From positions 1 through 47,018 of the forward strand of contig JAODAT010000037.1 in assembly GCA_025463565.1 (NCBI GenBank): a DNA stretch of 47,018 nt, read 5' to 3'. The notes beneath the pieces were generated by a model. It was not told the DNA's origin, ran no database searches, and was given only the letters and a program-made list of their open reading frames with translations. Of the stretch, positions 15,599 to 22,873 are shown piece by piece. The stretch comes from Microbacteriaceae bacterium (lineage in GTDB: Bacteria > Actinomycetota > Actinomycetes > Actinomycetales > Microbacteriaceae). A program made the position numbers and the translations under genes. Position 1 is the stretch's first letter. Every line of letters begins with the position of its first letter.

Positions 15599-16120
15599 AT
15601 GCCGATCACACCCGACACCAAGAACTGGACCTGGGTGCTCGAAGCACCGTGCCCCGAGTGCGGCTTCGACGCCGCGACCTTCGTCATCACCGAGGTGCCC
15701 GCCATGATCCGGGCGAACGCGGCCCAGTGGCCGGCGGTGCTCAAGCGGACGGATGTCGCGGTGCGGCCCGACGACAGCACCTGGTCCGCGCTCGAATACG
15801 CCTGCCATGTGCGGGACGTCTTCCGCATCTTCGCCACGCGCGTCAACCTGATGCTCGACGAAGACGACCCGTCATTCGAGAACTGGGACCAGGACGCCAC
15901 CGCGGTGGAGGAGCGCTATAACGAACAGGACCCGGCCGTGGTGTCCGGCGAGCTGCAGTCCGCAGCGCTCACCATCGCGAACCTGTTCGAGTCGGTGCAG
16001 GGCGAGCAGTGGGAGCGCAAGGGTCTCCGCGGCGACGGCGCGTATTTCACCGTCGAGTCGATGGGCAAGTACTTCATCCACGACCCCGCGCATCATCTCT
16101 GGGATGTAACGCACGCTTAG
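15599..16120 (+). CDS. DinB-like four-helix protein, thiol-transferase superfamily
   Basis: The 173-residue protein has the DinB/mycothiol-maleylpyruvate-isomerase pattern: a first helix with a conserved Trp, W-SALEYACHVRDVFRIF with the first metal-type histidine, and a final HDPAHHLWDV helix with the second and third histidines. This His triad usually holds a divalent metal, and many actinobacterial members use mycothiol or bacillithiol as cosubstrate. The N-terminus also carries a CPECG pair. The substrate is unknown. The ATG at 15599 gives MPITPDTKNWTWVLE, as in relatives; a GTG at 15581 is the alternative. It converges with the HD-domain gene, with 10 nt between stops. Confidence 0.78.
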   Translation: MPITPDTKNWTWVLEAPCPECGFDAATFVITEVPAMIRANAAQWPAVLKRTDVAVRPDDSTWSALEYACHVRDVFRIFATRVNLMLDEDDPSFENWDQDATAVEERYNEQDPAVVSGELQSAALTIANLFESVQGEQWERKGLRGDGAYFTVESMGKYFIHDPAHHLWDVTHA

Positions 16121-16130
16121 CTCTCATCAC

Positions 16131-16769
16131 TCAGGACGGCCAGGCAGACCCGATGACGCGCTCCACCATCGTGGTGCTCCGGTAATCGGGGGAGAAGTGC
16201 TCGAGGATGTCGGCGTTCACGGTGCCGTACGTCGTCTCCGGCCGATGCTTGATGCCGTCGTAATAACCGTGCAGGAAGTCGTTCTTGAAGTCACCCCGCG
16301 GATGCGCGGCCGTGATCTCGTCGATGGTCCCGGTATCCAGCTCGTCGAGACCGAAGCCGATGACATCGGTGAGTACTCCCAGGTTGATGGCGGCAATCTC
16401 CGATCCCATACGAACGGGAATGGCCGGGGTGGTGTGGAGCGCGATCGCGTTCCAGACGACTTCGATTGAGCGCGGGTCGAACCCGCGTTCAAGCAGGAAG
16501 GCCTTGGCGTGATCGGCGCCGTCGATCTCGAATCGCTGCTCGACGCTCGAGAACGGCGTAAGAAGGCCGGTGTCGTGGAAGAGAGCTGCGACGTAGAGCA
16601 ACTCGGGGTCGGCCTCCAGGCCGAGCCGGCGAGAGTGAAGCGAGCTGAAGATGAACACCCGGCGAGAGTGGTGGAACAAGAGCGGACTGGTGGTCTCCCC
16701 GACGAACCGGGTGGCATCTGCGGTAGCGGCAGTGTCGGGAACCGCCACTCCTGCGATAATTTCGGACAT
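16131..16769 (-). CDS. HD-domain hydrolase, cyanamide-hydratase-like
   Basis: The 212-residue protein has a metal-dependent HD domain. The ligands are in HSRRVFIFS (first His), the HD dyad ALFHDTGL and a later Asp, with the helix NAIALHTTPAIP typical of the cyanamide hydratase-like branch. Members hydrate cyanamide or act on uncharacterised small molecules; the substrate here cannot be told. The ATG at 16769 is well supported. It is divergent from a GlxA-type regulator gene, and a 19-bp palindrome lies between them (16803-16821), so the regulator may control it. Confidence 0.82.
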   Translation of the reverse strand: MSEIIAGVAVPDTAATADATRFVGETTSPLLFHHSRRVFIFSSLHSRRLGLEADPELLYVAALFHDTGLLTPFSSVEQRFEIDGADHAKAFLLERGFDPRSIEVVWNAIALHTTPAIPVRMGSEIAAINLGVLTDVIGFGLDELDTGTIDEITAAHPRGDFKNDFLHGYYDGIKHRPETTYGTVNADILEHFSPDYRSTTMVERVIGSAWPS

Positions 16770-16802
16770 GGCAACGTCTCTTTCATGCGGAATTCATGGG
16801 CT

Positions 16803-16821
16803 GTCGAACTATTCGTTCGAC
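16803..16821. promoter_or_regulatory. Palindrome in the HD/glxA-type divergent promoter region
   Basis: GTCGAAC-TATTC-GTTCGAC is a perfect 7-bp inverted repeat with a 5-nt centre, lying between the divergent HD-hydrolase and GlxA-type regulator starts. It could be an operator for that regulator. A single GTCGAAC half-site recurs at 18090-18096, at the start of the downstream dehydrogenase gene. Confidence 0.45.
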
Positions 16822-16862
16822 GTCCAGAGTGCCGGTGAGCGGGCTCGTCCCGCCGCATTGGC

Positions 16863-17903
16863 ATGGCCATGAACCACTCACATCCGGACAGCGCTGTGAT
16901 CCATGCGGAACCGAAGGTCGCCCACCACACGGTGGCGGTCCTCGTGTATGACGGCGTAAAACTTCTCGATGTCGCGGGGCCCGTCGAAGTCTTCGCCGAG
17001 GCGAACCGGTTCGGTGCCGACTACCGGGTCGTGTTGCTCTCTCCGACGGGTGCCGGCATCACGACATCCATCGGCATCAGGATGGCGGTCGACGGCAAGG
17101 CGAGTCTCCAGCCCCCGGCCGACACGTTTCTGATCGCCGGCAGCGACCTCTTTCCGGGCGCGGCGGTGCCGCCCGAACTCATCGCGGCAGTGCGGGCCGC
17201 ATCGGCGGGCGCCAGACGGGTGGCGTCCATTTGCACCGGGGCGTTCATTCTCGCCGCGGCTGGACTCCTCGACGGCAAGCGCGCGACGACTCACTGGAAG
17301 GTCGCCCACACGCTGGCCTCACGGTATCCCCTCACTCAGGTCGAGCCCGATTCCATCTATGTGCGCGATGGGACAACGTACACATCTGCCGGGGTGAGCG
17401 CAGGGATCGACCTTGCCCTGGCTCTCGTCGAGGAGGACCACGGCGCGGACCTCACCAGGGACGTCGCACGCGGGCTCGTCGTCTACCTACAGCGCGCGGG
17501 CGGCCAGTCCCAGTTCTCGGCCCCGCTGCAGGGATCGCCGCCGCGAACGCCTGCGCTGCGCACGATCGTGGATCTCGTGACCTCCGATCCGTCCGCAAGT
17601 CACTCGCTGAGCGAACTCGCCCGCTACCTGAACCTGAGCGCCCGCCATATCACCCGGCTGTTCCACGACGAGCTGTCGACCACCCCGGCCAGGTATGTTG
17701 AATCCATCCGGCTGGACATGGCGAAGGCCTTTCTGGATCAGGGTTTCACCGCGACGCGGGCCGCGGAGCGCGCGGGATTCCCCAGCTACGAAAGCCTGCG
17801 CCGCGTCTTCGCGCGGGAGCTGGCGATGTCACCGGCCATCTACCAGCGCCGATTTCGTACCTCGCAGCGACCTGCGGCCGAGGTGAGCGGCTCGCCATCC
17901 TGA
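16863..17903 (+). CDS. GlxA-family transcriptional regulator (DJ-1/PfpI plus AraC domains)
   Basis: The 346-residue protein combines an N-terminal DJ-1/PfpI-like amidotransferase domain (about 15-200) with a C-terminal AraC HTH domain (about 230-335). The first half has VASICTGAFILAAAGLLDGKRATTHW, the nucleophile-elbow region with Cys in the catalytic position, so a ligand-binding or vestigial catalytic role is likely. The second half has two HTH units: LSELARYLNLSARHITRLFHDE and ATRAAERAGFPSYESLRRVFARE. GlxA-type regulators typically activate nearby genes. Candidate targets are the divergent HD hydrolase and the following dehydrogenase. The start ATG at 16863 is followed by a second ATG at 16869. 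Confidence 0.88.
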   Translation: MAMNHSHPDSAVIHAEPKVAHHTVAVLVYDGVKLLDVAGPVEVFAEANRFGADYRVVLLSPTGAGITTSIGIRMAVDGKASLQPPADTFLIAGSDLFPGAAVPPELIAAVRAASAGARRVASICTGAFILAAAGLLDGKRATTHWKVAHTLASRYPLTQVEPDSIYVRDGTTYTSAGVSAGIDLALALVEEDHGADLTRDVARGLVVYLQRAGGQSQFSAPLQGSPPRTPALRTIVDLVTSDPSASHSLSELARYLNLSARHITRLFHDELSTTPARYVESIRLDMAKAFLDQGFTATRAAERAGFPSYESLRRVFARELAMSPAIYQRRFRTSQRPAAEVSGSPS

Positions 17904-18009
17904 CCCACCGGCGGTTCGTGTCTGGATTCGGGTGGATCTTGTCCGGATGGATGCTGCGCAACGCCGTCGGCTGAGCCATTCTTGAACGAGTGACGGGCAC
18001 TCCGGACCC

Positions 18010-18066
18010 GACGCCCGCAGCACGAGCAGACGCCCGCAGCACAGGCAGATGCCCGCAGAACAAGCA
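18010..18066 (+). repeat. Three tandem 19-bp units before the dehydrogenase gene
   Basis: Three adjoining units occupy 18010-18028, 18029-18047 and 18048-18066, consensus GAYGCCCGCAGMACRRGCA. They sit just before the Shine-Dalgarno and start of the dehydrogenase gene and could be binding sites for the upstream GlxA-type regulator or a simple slippage repeat. Confidence 0.8.
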
Positions 18067-18078
18067 GATGAAGGACGC

Positions 18079-19056
18079 ATGATGGATGTCGAACGACCGG
18101 CCACCGGAGCAGCGGCGGGATCGATGATGGCACTCCGTGCGCGCGAGCGCGGCGGACCAGAGGTGCTCGTGTACGAAGAGGCACCCGTGCCACGTCCGGG
18201 CCGTGACGAGATCTGCGTTGCCGTCCACGCGGCGGGAATCACCTTCGCAGAACTGACCTGGCCGGAAACCTGGACGTCGAATGGGACCGACAGGACCCCG
18301 ATCATCCCCTCTCATGAACTCGCGGGTGTCGTCACACAGGTCGGGGCGGAGGTGAGCGATCTCTCGGTGGGTGACGCTGTGTTCGGGCTCGTGCCATTCA
18401 ATCGCGACGGGGCGGCCGCAGAATTCGTGGTGCTCCCGGCCGCGGATGTTACGCGCAAGCCCGCGGCCGTCACCGATGTCGATGCCGCCGCCGCCGTGCT
18501 CCCGGCGTTGACCGCGTGGGAGGCGCTGCGCGACCATGCCCATCTCGAGGCCGGGCAGCGCATCCTCATCCTCGGAGGAACCGGCGCGGTCGGCGCATTC
18601 CTGACCCAGTTCGCCCACGGGATGAATGCGGACGTCACCGTGACGGTGAGCTCCGCATCGAACGAGGCCCGGGCTAAGTCGCTCGGCGCCAATCATGTCG
18701 TCGTGGTCGGTCACGACCAGGAACCCGACGGGCTCTCCGGATTCGACGTCGTAATGGACGCGGTGGGAGGCCACGTGGCCGAGTGGCTGTACGCGTCGCT
18801 TCGTCCCGGCGGCCAACTCGTCGTCCTCCAGGAACCGCCAAGCGAAGAGCTGGCCGCCAAGTACGGCGTGCACGCCACCTTCTTTGTCGTGACAACCCGT
18901 CGCGACAGACTGGACGAACTCGGTGCGCTCCTCGCCGCGGGAGGCATCGAGGTTGCGGTGGCGCAGACGTTCGGTCTTTCCGCGGGCAGGGCCGCCTACG
19001 AGAGCGGGCCATTGCCGAAGCCTGCGCCGGGTAAGACTGTCATCGTCGTCGCGTAG
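18079..19056 (+). CDS. Medium-chain dehydrogenase, NADP-dependent quinone-oxidoreductase type
   Basis: The 325-residue MDR-superfamily protein has a GroES-like N-terminal part (PVPRPGRDEICVAVHAAGITFAEL) and a Rossmann domain with the nucleotide motif ILGGTGAVGAFLTQFA. The structural-zinc cysteines and catalytic zinc ligands of classical alcohol dehydrogenases are absent, which fits quinone oxidoreductase or enone reductase relatives. The ATG at 18079 follows AAGGA at 18071; the next codon pair gives another ATG at 18082, and a third possible start is at 18124. It lies 175 nt behind the GlxA-type regulator gene on the same strand, with three 19-bp repeats between, so regulation by it is plausible. 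Substrate unknown. Confidence 0.85.
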   Translation: MMDVERPATGAAAGSMMALRARERGGPEVLVYEEAPVPRPGRDEICVAVHAAGITFAELTWPETWTSNGTDRTPIIPSHELAGVVTQVGAEVSDLSVGDAVFGLVPFNRDGAAAEFVVLPAADVTRKPAAVTDVDAAAAVLPALTAWEALRDHAHLEAGQRILILGGTGAVGAFLTQFAHGMNADVTVTVSSASNEARAKSLGANHVVVVGHDQEPDGLSGFDVVMDAVGGHVAEWLYASLRPGGQLVVLQEPPSEELAAKYGVHATFFVVTTRRDRLDELGALLAAGGIEVAVAQTFGLSAGRAAYESGPLPKPAPGKTVIVVA

Positions 19057-19077
19057 TCGCTGAGCTTCCCGAAGACT

Positions 19078-19671
19078 TCAGTCGCTGAGCTGGTCCTCGA
19101 GAAACGCAGCGGTGCGTGCGAACGCCAGCGCCGACGCCGACGCGTGGAACGTGCCCTCGATGGATGCGTTCGCGAACGAGTGCGCCGCCCCGAGGTAGCT
19201 GTGCGCGGTGACCGGGGTGCCGTGATCCTTCAGCCGGTCGATGAACGACTCGGGGTCACCGCCCTCCTGCCAGGTGTCGTTCTCGGCGAGGTTGAGCAGC
19301 ACCGGGCAAGGAACGATGCCGTGCTCCGCCGAGGTGAGGGTCGCGTAGTAGGAGACCACGGCATCCACCGATCCGCCCTGGGCGTGCAGCAGGGCCAGCC
19401 ATCCGCCCATCGAGAATCCGACGGTGGCGATGCGGGTCGACCCGTCGGTCCGGCCGTCGAGCACCAGGTCGTCGACGGTCGCGAGGGCGTGCCCGACATC
19501 CAGGCCGTCCATGAGAGAGCGAGCGACATCCGCGTCGTCGGTTGTCGCCCCGTCGAAGAAGTCGGGGATCGCTACGCGGAACCCGACGCGGGCGAGCCCG
19601 TCCGCATAGGTGTCGAGCCAGGGCAGCCTGCCGTACCAGTCGTGCAGCACGATGACGAGCGGTTCTGCCAA
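19078..19671 (-). CDS. Dienelactone-hydrolase-family alpha/beta hydrolase
   Basis: The 197-residue protein has the alpha/beta-hydrolase fold of the DLH family: an N-terminal VIVLHDWYG strand-turn, the nucleophile elbow GFSMGGW, the acidic residue in LAENDTW and the histidine in GAAHSFAN. The nucleophile is Ser where classical dienelactone hydrolases have Cys, so an esterase or related activity is more likely than true DLH. The start appears to be TTG at 19671, with a GGAAGGA Shine-Dalgarno about 7 nt upstream on the minus strand; no in-frame ATG lies close. It is convergent with the dehydrogenase gene and ends 30 nt before the tRNA gene in the minus direction. Confidence 0.83.
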   Translation of the reverse strand: MAEPLVIVLHDWYGRLPWLDTYADGLARVGFRVAIPDFFDGATTDDADVARSLMDGLDVGHALATVDDLVLDGRTDGSTRIATVGFSMGGWLALLHAQGGSVDAVVSYYATLTSAEHGIVPCPVLLNLAENDTWQEGGDPESFIDRLKDHGTPVTAHSYLGAAHSFANASIEGTFHASASALAFARTAAFLEDQLSD

Positions 19672-19700
19672 CGGGCATTCCTTCCCTCATCGGAAAGCTG

Positions 19701-19774
19701 TGGAGCGAGTGACGGGAATCGAACCCGCACTACCAGCTTGGGAAGCTGGAGTTCTGCCATTGAACTACACTCGC
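19701..19774 (-). tRNA. tRNA-Gly(CCC)
   Basis: Read on the minus strand, a full cloverleaf is visible: acceptor stem GCGAGTG/CACTCGC, D-arm GTTCAATGGCAGAAC, anticodon stem CCAGC/GCTGG with loop TTCCCAA (anticodon CCC), and T-arm CGGGTTCGATTCCCG. The discriminator is T and the 3' CCA is encoded (19701-19703). It reads GGG glycine codons. Confidence 0.96.
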
Positions 19775-19803
19775 GAACTGCCTAGTCAGGATACCCGGTT
19801 GGG

Positions 19804-19809
19804 TAGGCT
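19804..19809 (+). promoter_or_regulatory. Candidate leaderless -10 (TAGGCT) for dcd
   Basis: TAGGCT ends 6 nt before the ATG at 19816, without a Shine-Dalgarno. Confidence 0.5.
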
Positions 19810-19815
19810 CATCGC

Positions 19816-20400
19816 ATGCTGCTCTCCGACCACGACATCCGCATCGAGCTGGACTCCGGACGGGTCGGCCTCGAGCCCTATGACCCGGCGATGATCCAGC
19901 CCTCGAGCGTCGACGTTCGGCTCGACCGCTTCTTCCGGCTGTTCGACAACCACAAGTACCCGTTCATCGATCCGGCGATCGACCAGCCCGAGCTCACGCG
20001 GTTGGTGGAGATGGACCCCGACGAGGCATTCATCCTGCACCCGGGCGAGTTCGTGCTCGGTTCGACCTATGAGACGGTGACGCTTCCGGATGACCTGGCC
20101 GCCCGCCTCGAGGGCAAGAGTTCGCTGGGTCGCCTTGGCCTCCTTACTCACTCCACCGCCGGCTTCGTCGACCCGGGTTTCAGCGGGCACGTAACCCTCG
20201 AGCTCTCCAACGTCGCGACCCTGCCGATCAAGCTCTGGCCGGGCATGAAGATCGGGCAGCTCTGTTTCATCAGGCTCTCGAGTCACGCAGATAAGCCATA
20301 CGGGTCGGCCGAGTACTCGTCCCGCTACCAGGGGCAGCGCGGGCCGACGGCATCGCGGTCGTTCCAGAACTTCCACGTCACGAAGATCCCGGTCGACTAG
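19816..20400 (+). CDS. dcd: dCTP deaminase, probably bifunctional DCD:DUT type
   Basis: The 194-residue homotrimeric enzyme deaminates dCTP and, in the actinobacterial type, also cleaves dUTP to give dUMP for thymidylate synthesis. The substrate-binding block [32 protein letters not shown] is present with conserved Ser, Arg and the catalytic-loop Glu further on. The C-terminus has [13 protein letters not shown], which closes over the nucleotide. Length and the THSTAGF signature match the bifunctional DCD:DUT, as in Mycobacterium; activity is inferred. It is convergent with idi, overlapping it by 4 nt at the stops (20397-20400). Confidence 0.93.
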   Translation: MLLSDHDIRIELDSGRVGLEPYDPAMIQPSSVDVRLDRFFRLFDNHKYPFIDPAIDQPELTRLVEMDPDEAFILHPGEFVLGSTYETVTLPDDLAARLEGKSSLGRLGLLTHSTAGFVDPGFSGHVTLELSNVATLPIKLWPGMKIGQLCFIRLSSHADKPYGSAEYSSRYQGQRGPTASRSFQNFHVTKIPVD

Positions 20401-20906
20401 CCGAGCTGTTCGAGCTGCCAGCCCAGCCACGGGCTGAACGCGAACGGCGCGGACTCGACCGCGGTGCTCAGGGCTGCCGGCGAGAGCCACGCGAACTCGG
20501 AAACCTCGTCGGGGTTGGCGGCCACGGCATCCGTCGTGAACGCCCGGAAAACCGGGCAGATCTCGTTCTCGACGATGCCCGAGGCGTCGACCGCGCGGTA
20601 GCGGAAATCGGGCAGCACCAGCTCGATCGACTGGACGGTGATGCCCAGCTCGAAGGCCGCGCGCCGGGCTATCGCGTCGTCGAACGACTCCGAAGGAAGA
20701 GGGTGACCGCAGAAGGAATTCGTCCAGACGCCCGGCCAGGTCAGCTTCGACAGGGCTCGACGGGTGACGAGAACGAGCCCATCGGCGTTGTAGACGTGAC
20801 ACGAGAAAGCGAGGTGAAGGGCAGTCTCCGTCGTGTGCACTAGCACTTTGTCGGCCGTGCCGACAGGGGTCCCCCCCTCATCGACCAGAACTACCTGCTC
20901 CGTCAT
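20397..20906 (-). CDS. idi: Isopentenyl-diphosphate delta-isomerase, type 1
   Basis: The 169-residue Nudix-fold enzyme interconverts IPP and DMAPP, providing the allylic starter for prenyl chains. Type-1 signatures are TNSFCGHP (catalytic Cys and metal His), and the Glu-rich ENEICPVF motif with the second catalytic Glu. The N-terminus [18 protein letters not shown] is typical. Its start (20906) lies 22 nt from the crtE start on the opposite strand, so the two promoters overlap and the gene is presumably coregulated with carotenoid synthesis. It converges with dcd. Confidence 0.94.
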   Translation of the reverse strand: MTEQVVLVDEGGTPVGTADKVLVHTTETALHLAFSCHVYNADGLVLVTRRALSKLTWPGVWTNSFCGHPLPSESFDDAIARRAAFELGITVQSIELVLPDFRYRAVDASGIVENEICPVFRAFTTDAVAANPDEVSEFAWLSPAALSTAVESAPFAFSPWLGWQLEQLG

Positions 20907-20916
20907 GACCGTCCAT

Positions 20917-20922
20917 TACCCT
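20917..20922 (+). promoter_or_regulatory. Candidate leaderless -10 (TACCCT) for the carotenoid operon
   Basis: TACCCT ends exactly 6 nt before the ATG at 20929, which favours that start over the ATG at 20905. It falls in the short divergent region shared with idi. Confidence 0.5.
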
Positions 20923-20928
20923 GTCAGA

Positions 20929-21999
20929 ATGACCGGCCCGGAGCTTGCGATCGTCTCGGATGAGAGACAGGCCCAGGTCGACGCCGTGCTTGACCGCTTC
21001 TTCAGCCTAGCCAAGAACCGGGCGACCGGATTCGGCGCCGAGTACGTGAAGCTGTGGCAGACGCTCGAGTCGAACACCGCCGGTGGCAAGCGATTTCGCC
21101 CGCGAATGGTGATGACCGCGTACCAGGGACTGGGGGGAACGGATCTCGAATCGGCCGCCTGCATAGGCGCGGCATTCGAGCTGCTGCACACCGCCCTCAT
21201 CGTGCACGATGACGTGATCGACCGTGACTTCAGCCGCCGCGGTGCGCCGAATGTCTCTGGCAGCTATCGCGACATCGCTACGACTGCCGGCATCCCGATC
21301 CCGCGCGCGGAGCACCGCGGCATCTCGGCGGCGGTCATCGCCGGCGACCTCGCGCTGTTCAACTCGCTTCGGCTCGTCGACCAGAGCGGTGCGAACCACG
21401 ACGTCCGCGCGCGACTGATGGAGATCATGGATGAGGCGCTGTTTGCCTCCGCGGCCGGCGAGATGATCGATATCGACTTCTCCGCGACCACGGAAGTGCC
21501 GCGTGTGCACGAGGTCATCACCATGGAGCGATTCAAGACGGCCGTTTACTCCTTCGAGTGCCCTCTCCAGGCCGGTGCTGTTCTCGCCGGCGCCAGCGAG
21601 CAGGCGGTGATGGCGCTCGGCCAGTTCGGTCGCGAGATCGGCATCGCGTACCAGATCGTCGACGACCTGCTCGGCGTCTTCGGCACGGAGGCCGAGACCG
21701 GCAAGACGACGATCGGTGACCTGCGCGAGGGCAAGCGCACCGTGCTGATCTCGTACGCGACGAGCACCAAGGCGTGGCCGCTGATCGAGCGGCTGGTCGG
21801 CAAACCGGACCTGAACGAAGACGAAGCCGACTTCGTCAGGGACGTTCTCACCACGTCGGGAACGCGCGGGTTCACCGAGGGGCTGGCCCGCAACTACACG
21901 AACGAGGCGCTGGCCCACCTGCGCTGCGCTGACATTCCCGAAGCCCTGCGTCTCGAATTGGAGCCGCTCGCGGCCGCCGTGCTCGAGCGCGTCAAGTGA
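20929..21999 (+). CDS. crtE: Geranylgeranyl diphosphate synthase (trans-polyprenyl synthase)
   Basis: The 356-residue trans-prenyltransferase condenses IPP units onto an allylic diphosphate to give C20 GGPP, the precursor of phytoene. The first aspartate-rich motif is DDVID (94-98) in ALIVHDDVIDRD and the second is DDLLG (245-249) in YQIVDDLLGVFG; GGKRFRPRM near residue 52 binds diphosphate. It is first in the operon crtE-crtB-crtI-crtYe-crtYf-crtEb. The start at 20929 is chosen from the TACCCT hexamer 6 nt ahead; ATG 20905 is in frame but overlaps the idi start. The 13-nt gap to crtB is the largest inside the operon. Confidence 0.93.
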   Translation: MTGPELAIVSDERQAQVDAVLDRFFSLAKNRATGFGAEYVKLWQTLESNTAGGKRFRPRMVMTAYQGLGGTDLESAACIGAAFELLHTALIVHDDVIDRDFSRRGAPNVSGSYRDIATTAGIPIPRAEHRGISAAVIAGDLALFNSLRLVDQSGANHDVRARLMEIMDEALFASAAGEMIDIDFSATTEVPRVHEVITMERFKTAVYSFECPLQAGAVLAGASEQAVMALGQFGREIGIAYQIVDDLLGVFGTEAETGKTTIGDLREGKRTVLISYATSTKAWPLIERLVGKPDLNEDEADFVRDVLTTSGTRGFTEGLARNYTNEALAHLRCADIPEALRLELEPLAAAVLERVK

Positions 22000-22012
22000 C
22001 TGGGCCCGCCAA

Positions 22013-22873
22013 ATGACCAGACTCTCGCTCTACGACAGCGTCGCCGATGAGACGGCGAGCATCGTCATCCGCCGATACTCGACATCGTTCGGGCTCGCGT
22101 CACGGCTGCTCTCCGCGCCGGTGCGACGCCACGTCGAGAACATCTACGCGCTGGTGCGGGTCGCCGACGAGATCGTGGACGGCGCCGCGACCGACGCGGG
22201 CCTGACCGCGCTGGATGCCGCCCGCATCCTGAACGACCTGGAGCGCGACACGGATGCCGCGCTCGCCGACGGCTTCAGCGCCAACCTGGTGGTGCACGCC
22301 TTCGCCCGCACCGCCCGGGAGTCCGGTTTCGGCAGCGAACTCACCCGGCCGTTCTTCGAGTCGATGCGTGCCGACCTCAGTGCGACCGAGCACGACCAGG
22401 AGAGCTTCGACCGCTACGTCTATGGTTCGGCCGAGGTGGTGGGGCTGATGTGCCTGCGCACTTTCCTTCTCGGTGAGAACGTGAGCGAGCCGGATGAGGT
22501 CCGGCTGGTGCACGGCGCGCGCCGCCTCGGTGCCGCCTTCCAGAAGGTCAATTTTCTTCGCGATCTCGCCGCGGACTTCGAAACGCTCGGCCGCAGCTAC
22601 TTCCCCGGCATTGACGTGGACTCCTTCACCGAGGCAGACAAGAACCGGCTGCTGGATGACATCGACTCCGACCTTCGCGAATCGGCCGCTGCACTGCCGT
22701 TACTGCCCGCGTCGTCGCGTCGCGCCGTCACCCTCGCGCATGGACTGTTCACGGAGCTCGCCGTGCGGCTGAGGGCGACCCCCGCGGCGCTGCTCGTGAA
22801 GTCTCGTGTCCGCGTGCCGGACCCGGTGAAGCTGCGGATCGCGGCGGGAGCTTTCGTGGGGCGCAGACCGTGA
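22013..22873 (+). CDS. crtB: Phytoene synthase
   Basis: The 286-residue squalene/phytoene-synthase-family enzyme joins two GGPP head to head to make C40 phytoene. The two Asp-rich motifs are DEIVD (52-56) and the segment FLRDLAADFETLGRSYFPG near residue 181, both positioned as in the family. The N-terminal SIVIRRYSTSFGLASRLL helix is also typical. The ATG at 22013 lies 13 nt after crtE; the stop overlaps the crtI start as GTGA, so translation is coupled. The length is normal. Confidence 0.95.
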   Translation: MTRLSLYDSVADETASIVIRRYSTSFGLASRLLSAPVRRHVENIYALVRVADEIVDGAATDAGLTALDAARILNDLERDTDAALADGFSANLVVHAFARTARESGFGSELTRPFFESMRADLSATEHDQESFDRYVYGSAEVVGLMCLRTFLLGENVSEPDEVRLVHGARRLGAAFQKVNFLRDLAADFETLGRSYFPGIDVDSFTEADKNRLLDDIDSDLRESAAALPLLPASSRRAVTLAHGLFTELAVRLRATPAALLVKSRVRVPDPVKLRIAAGAFVGRRP

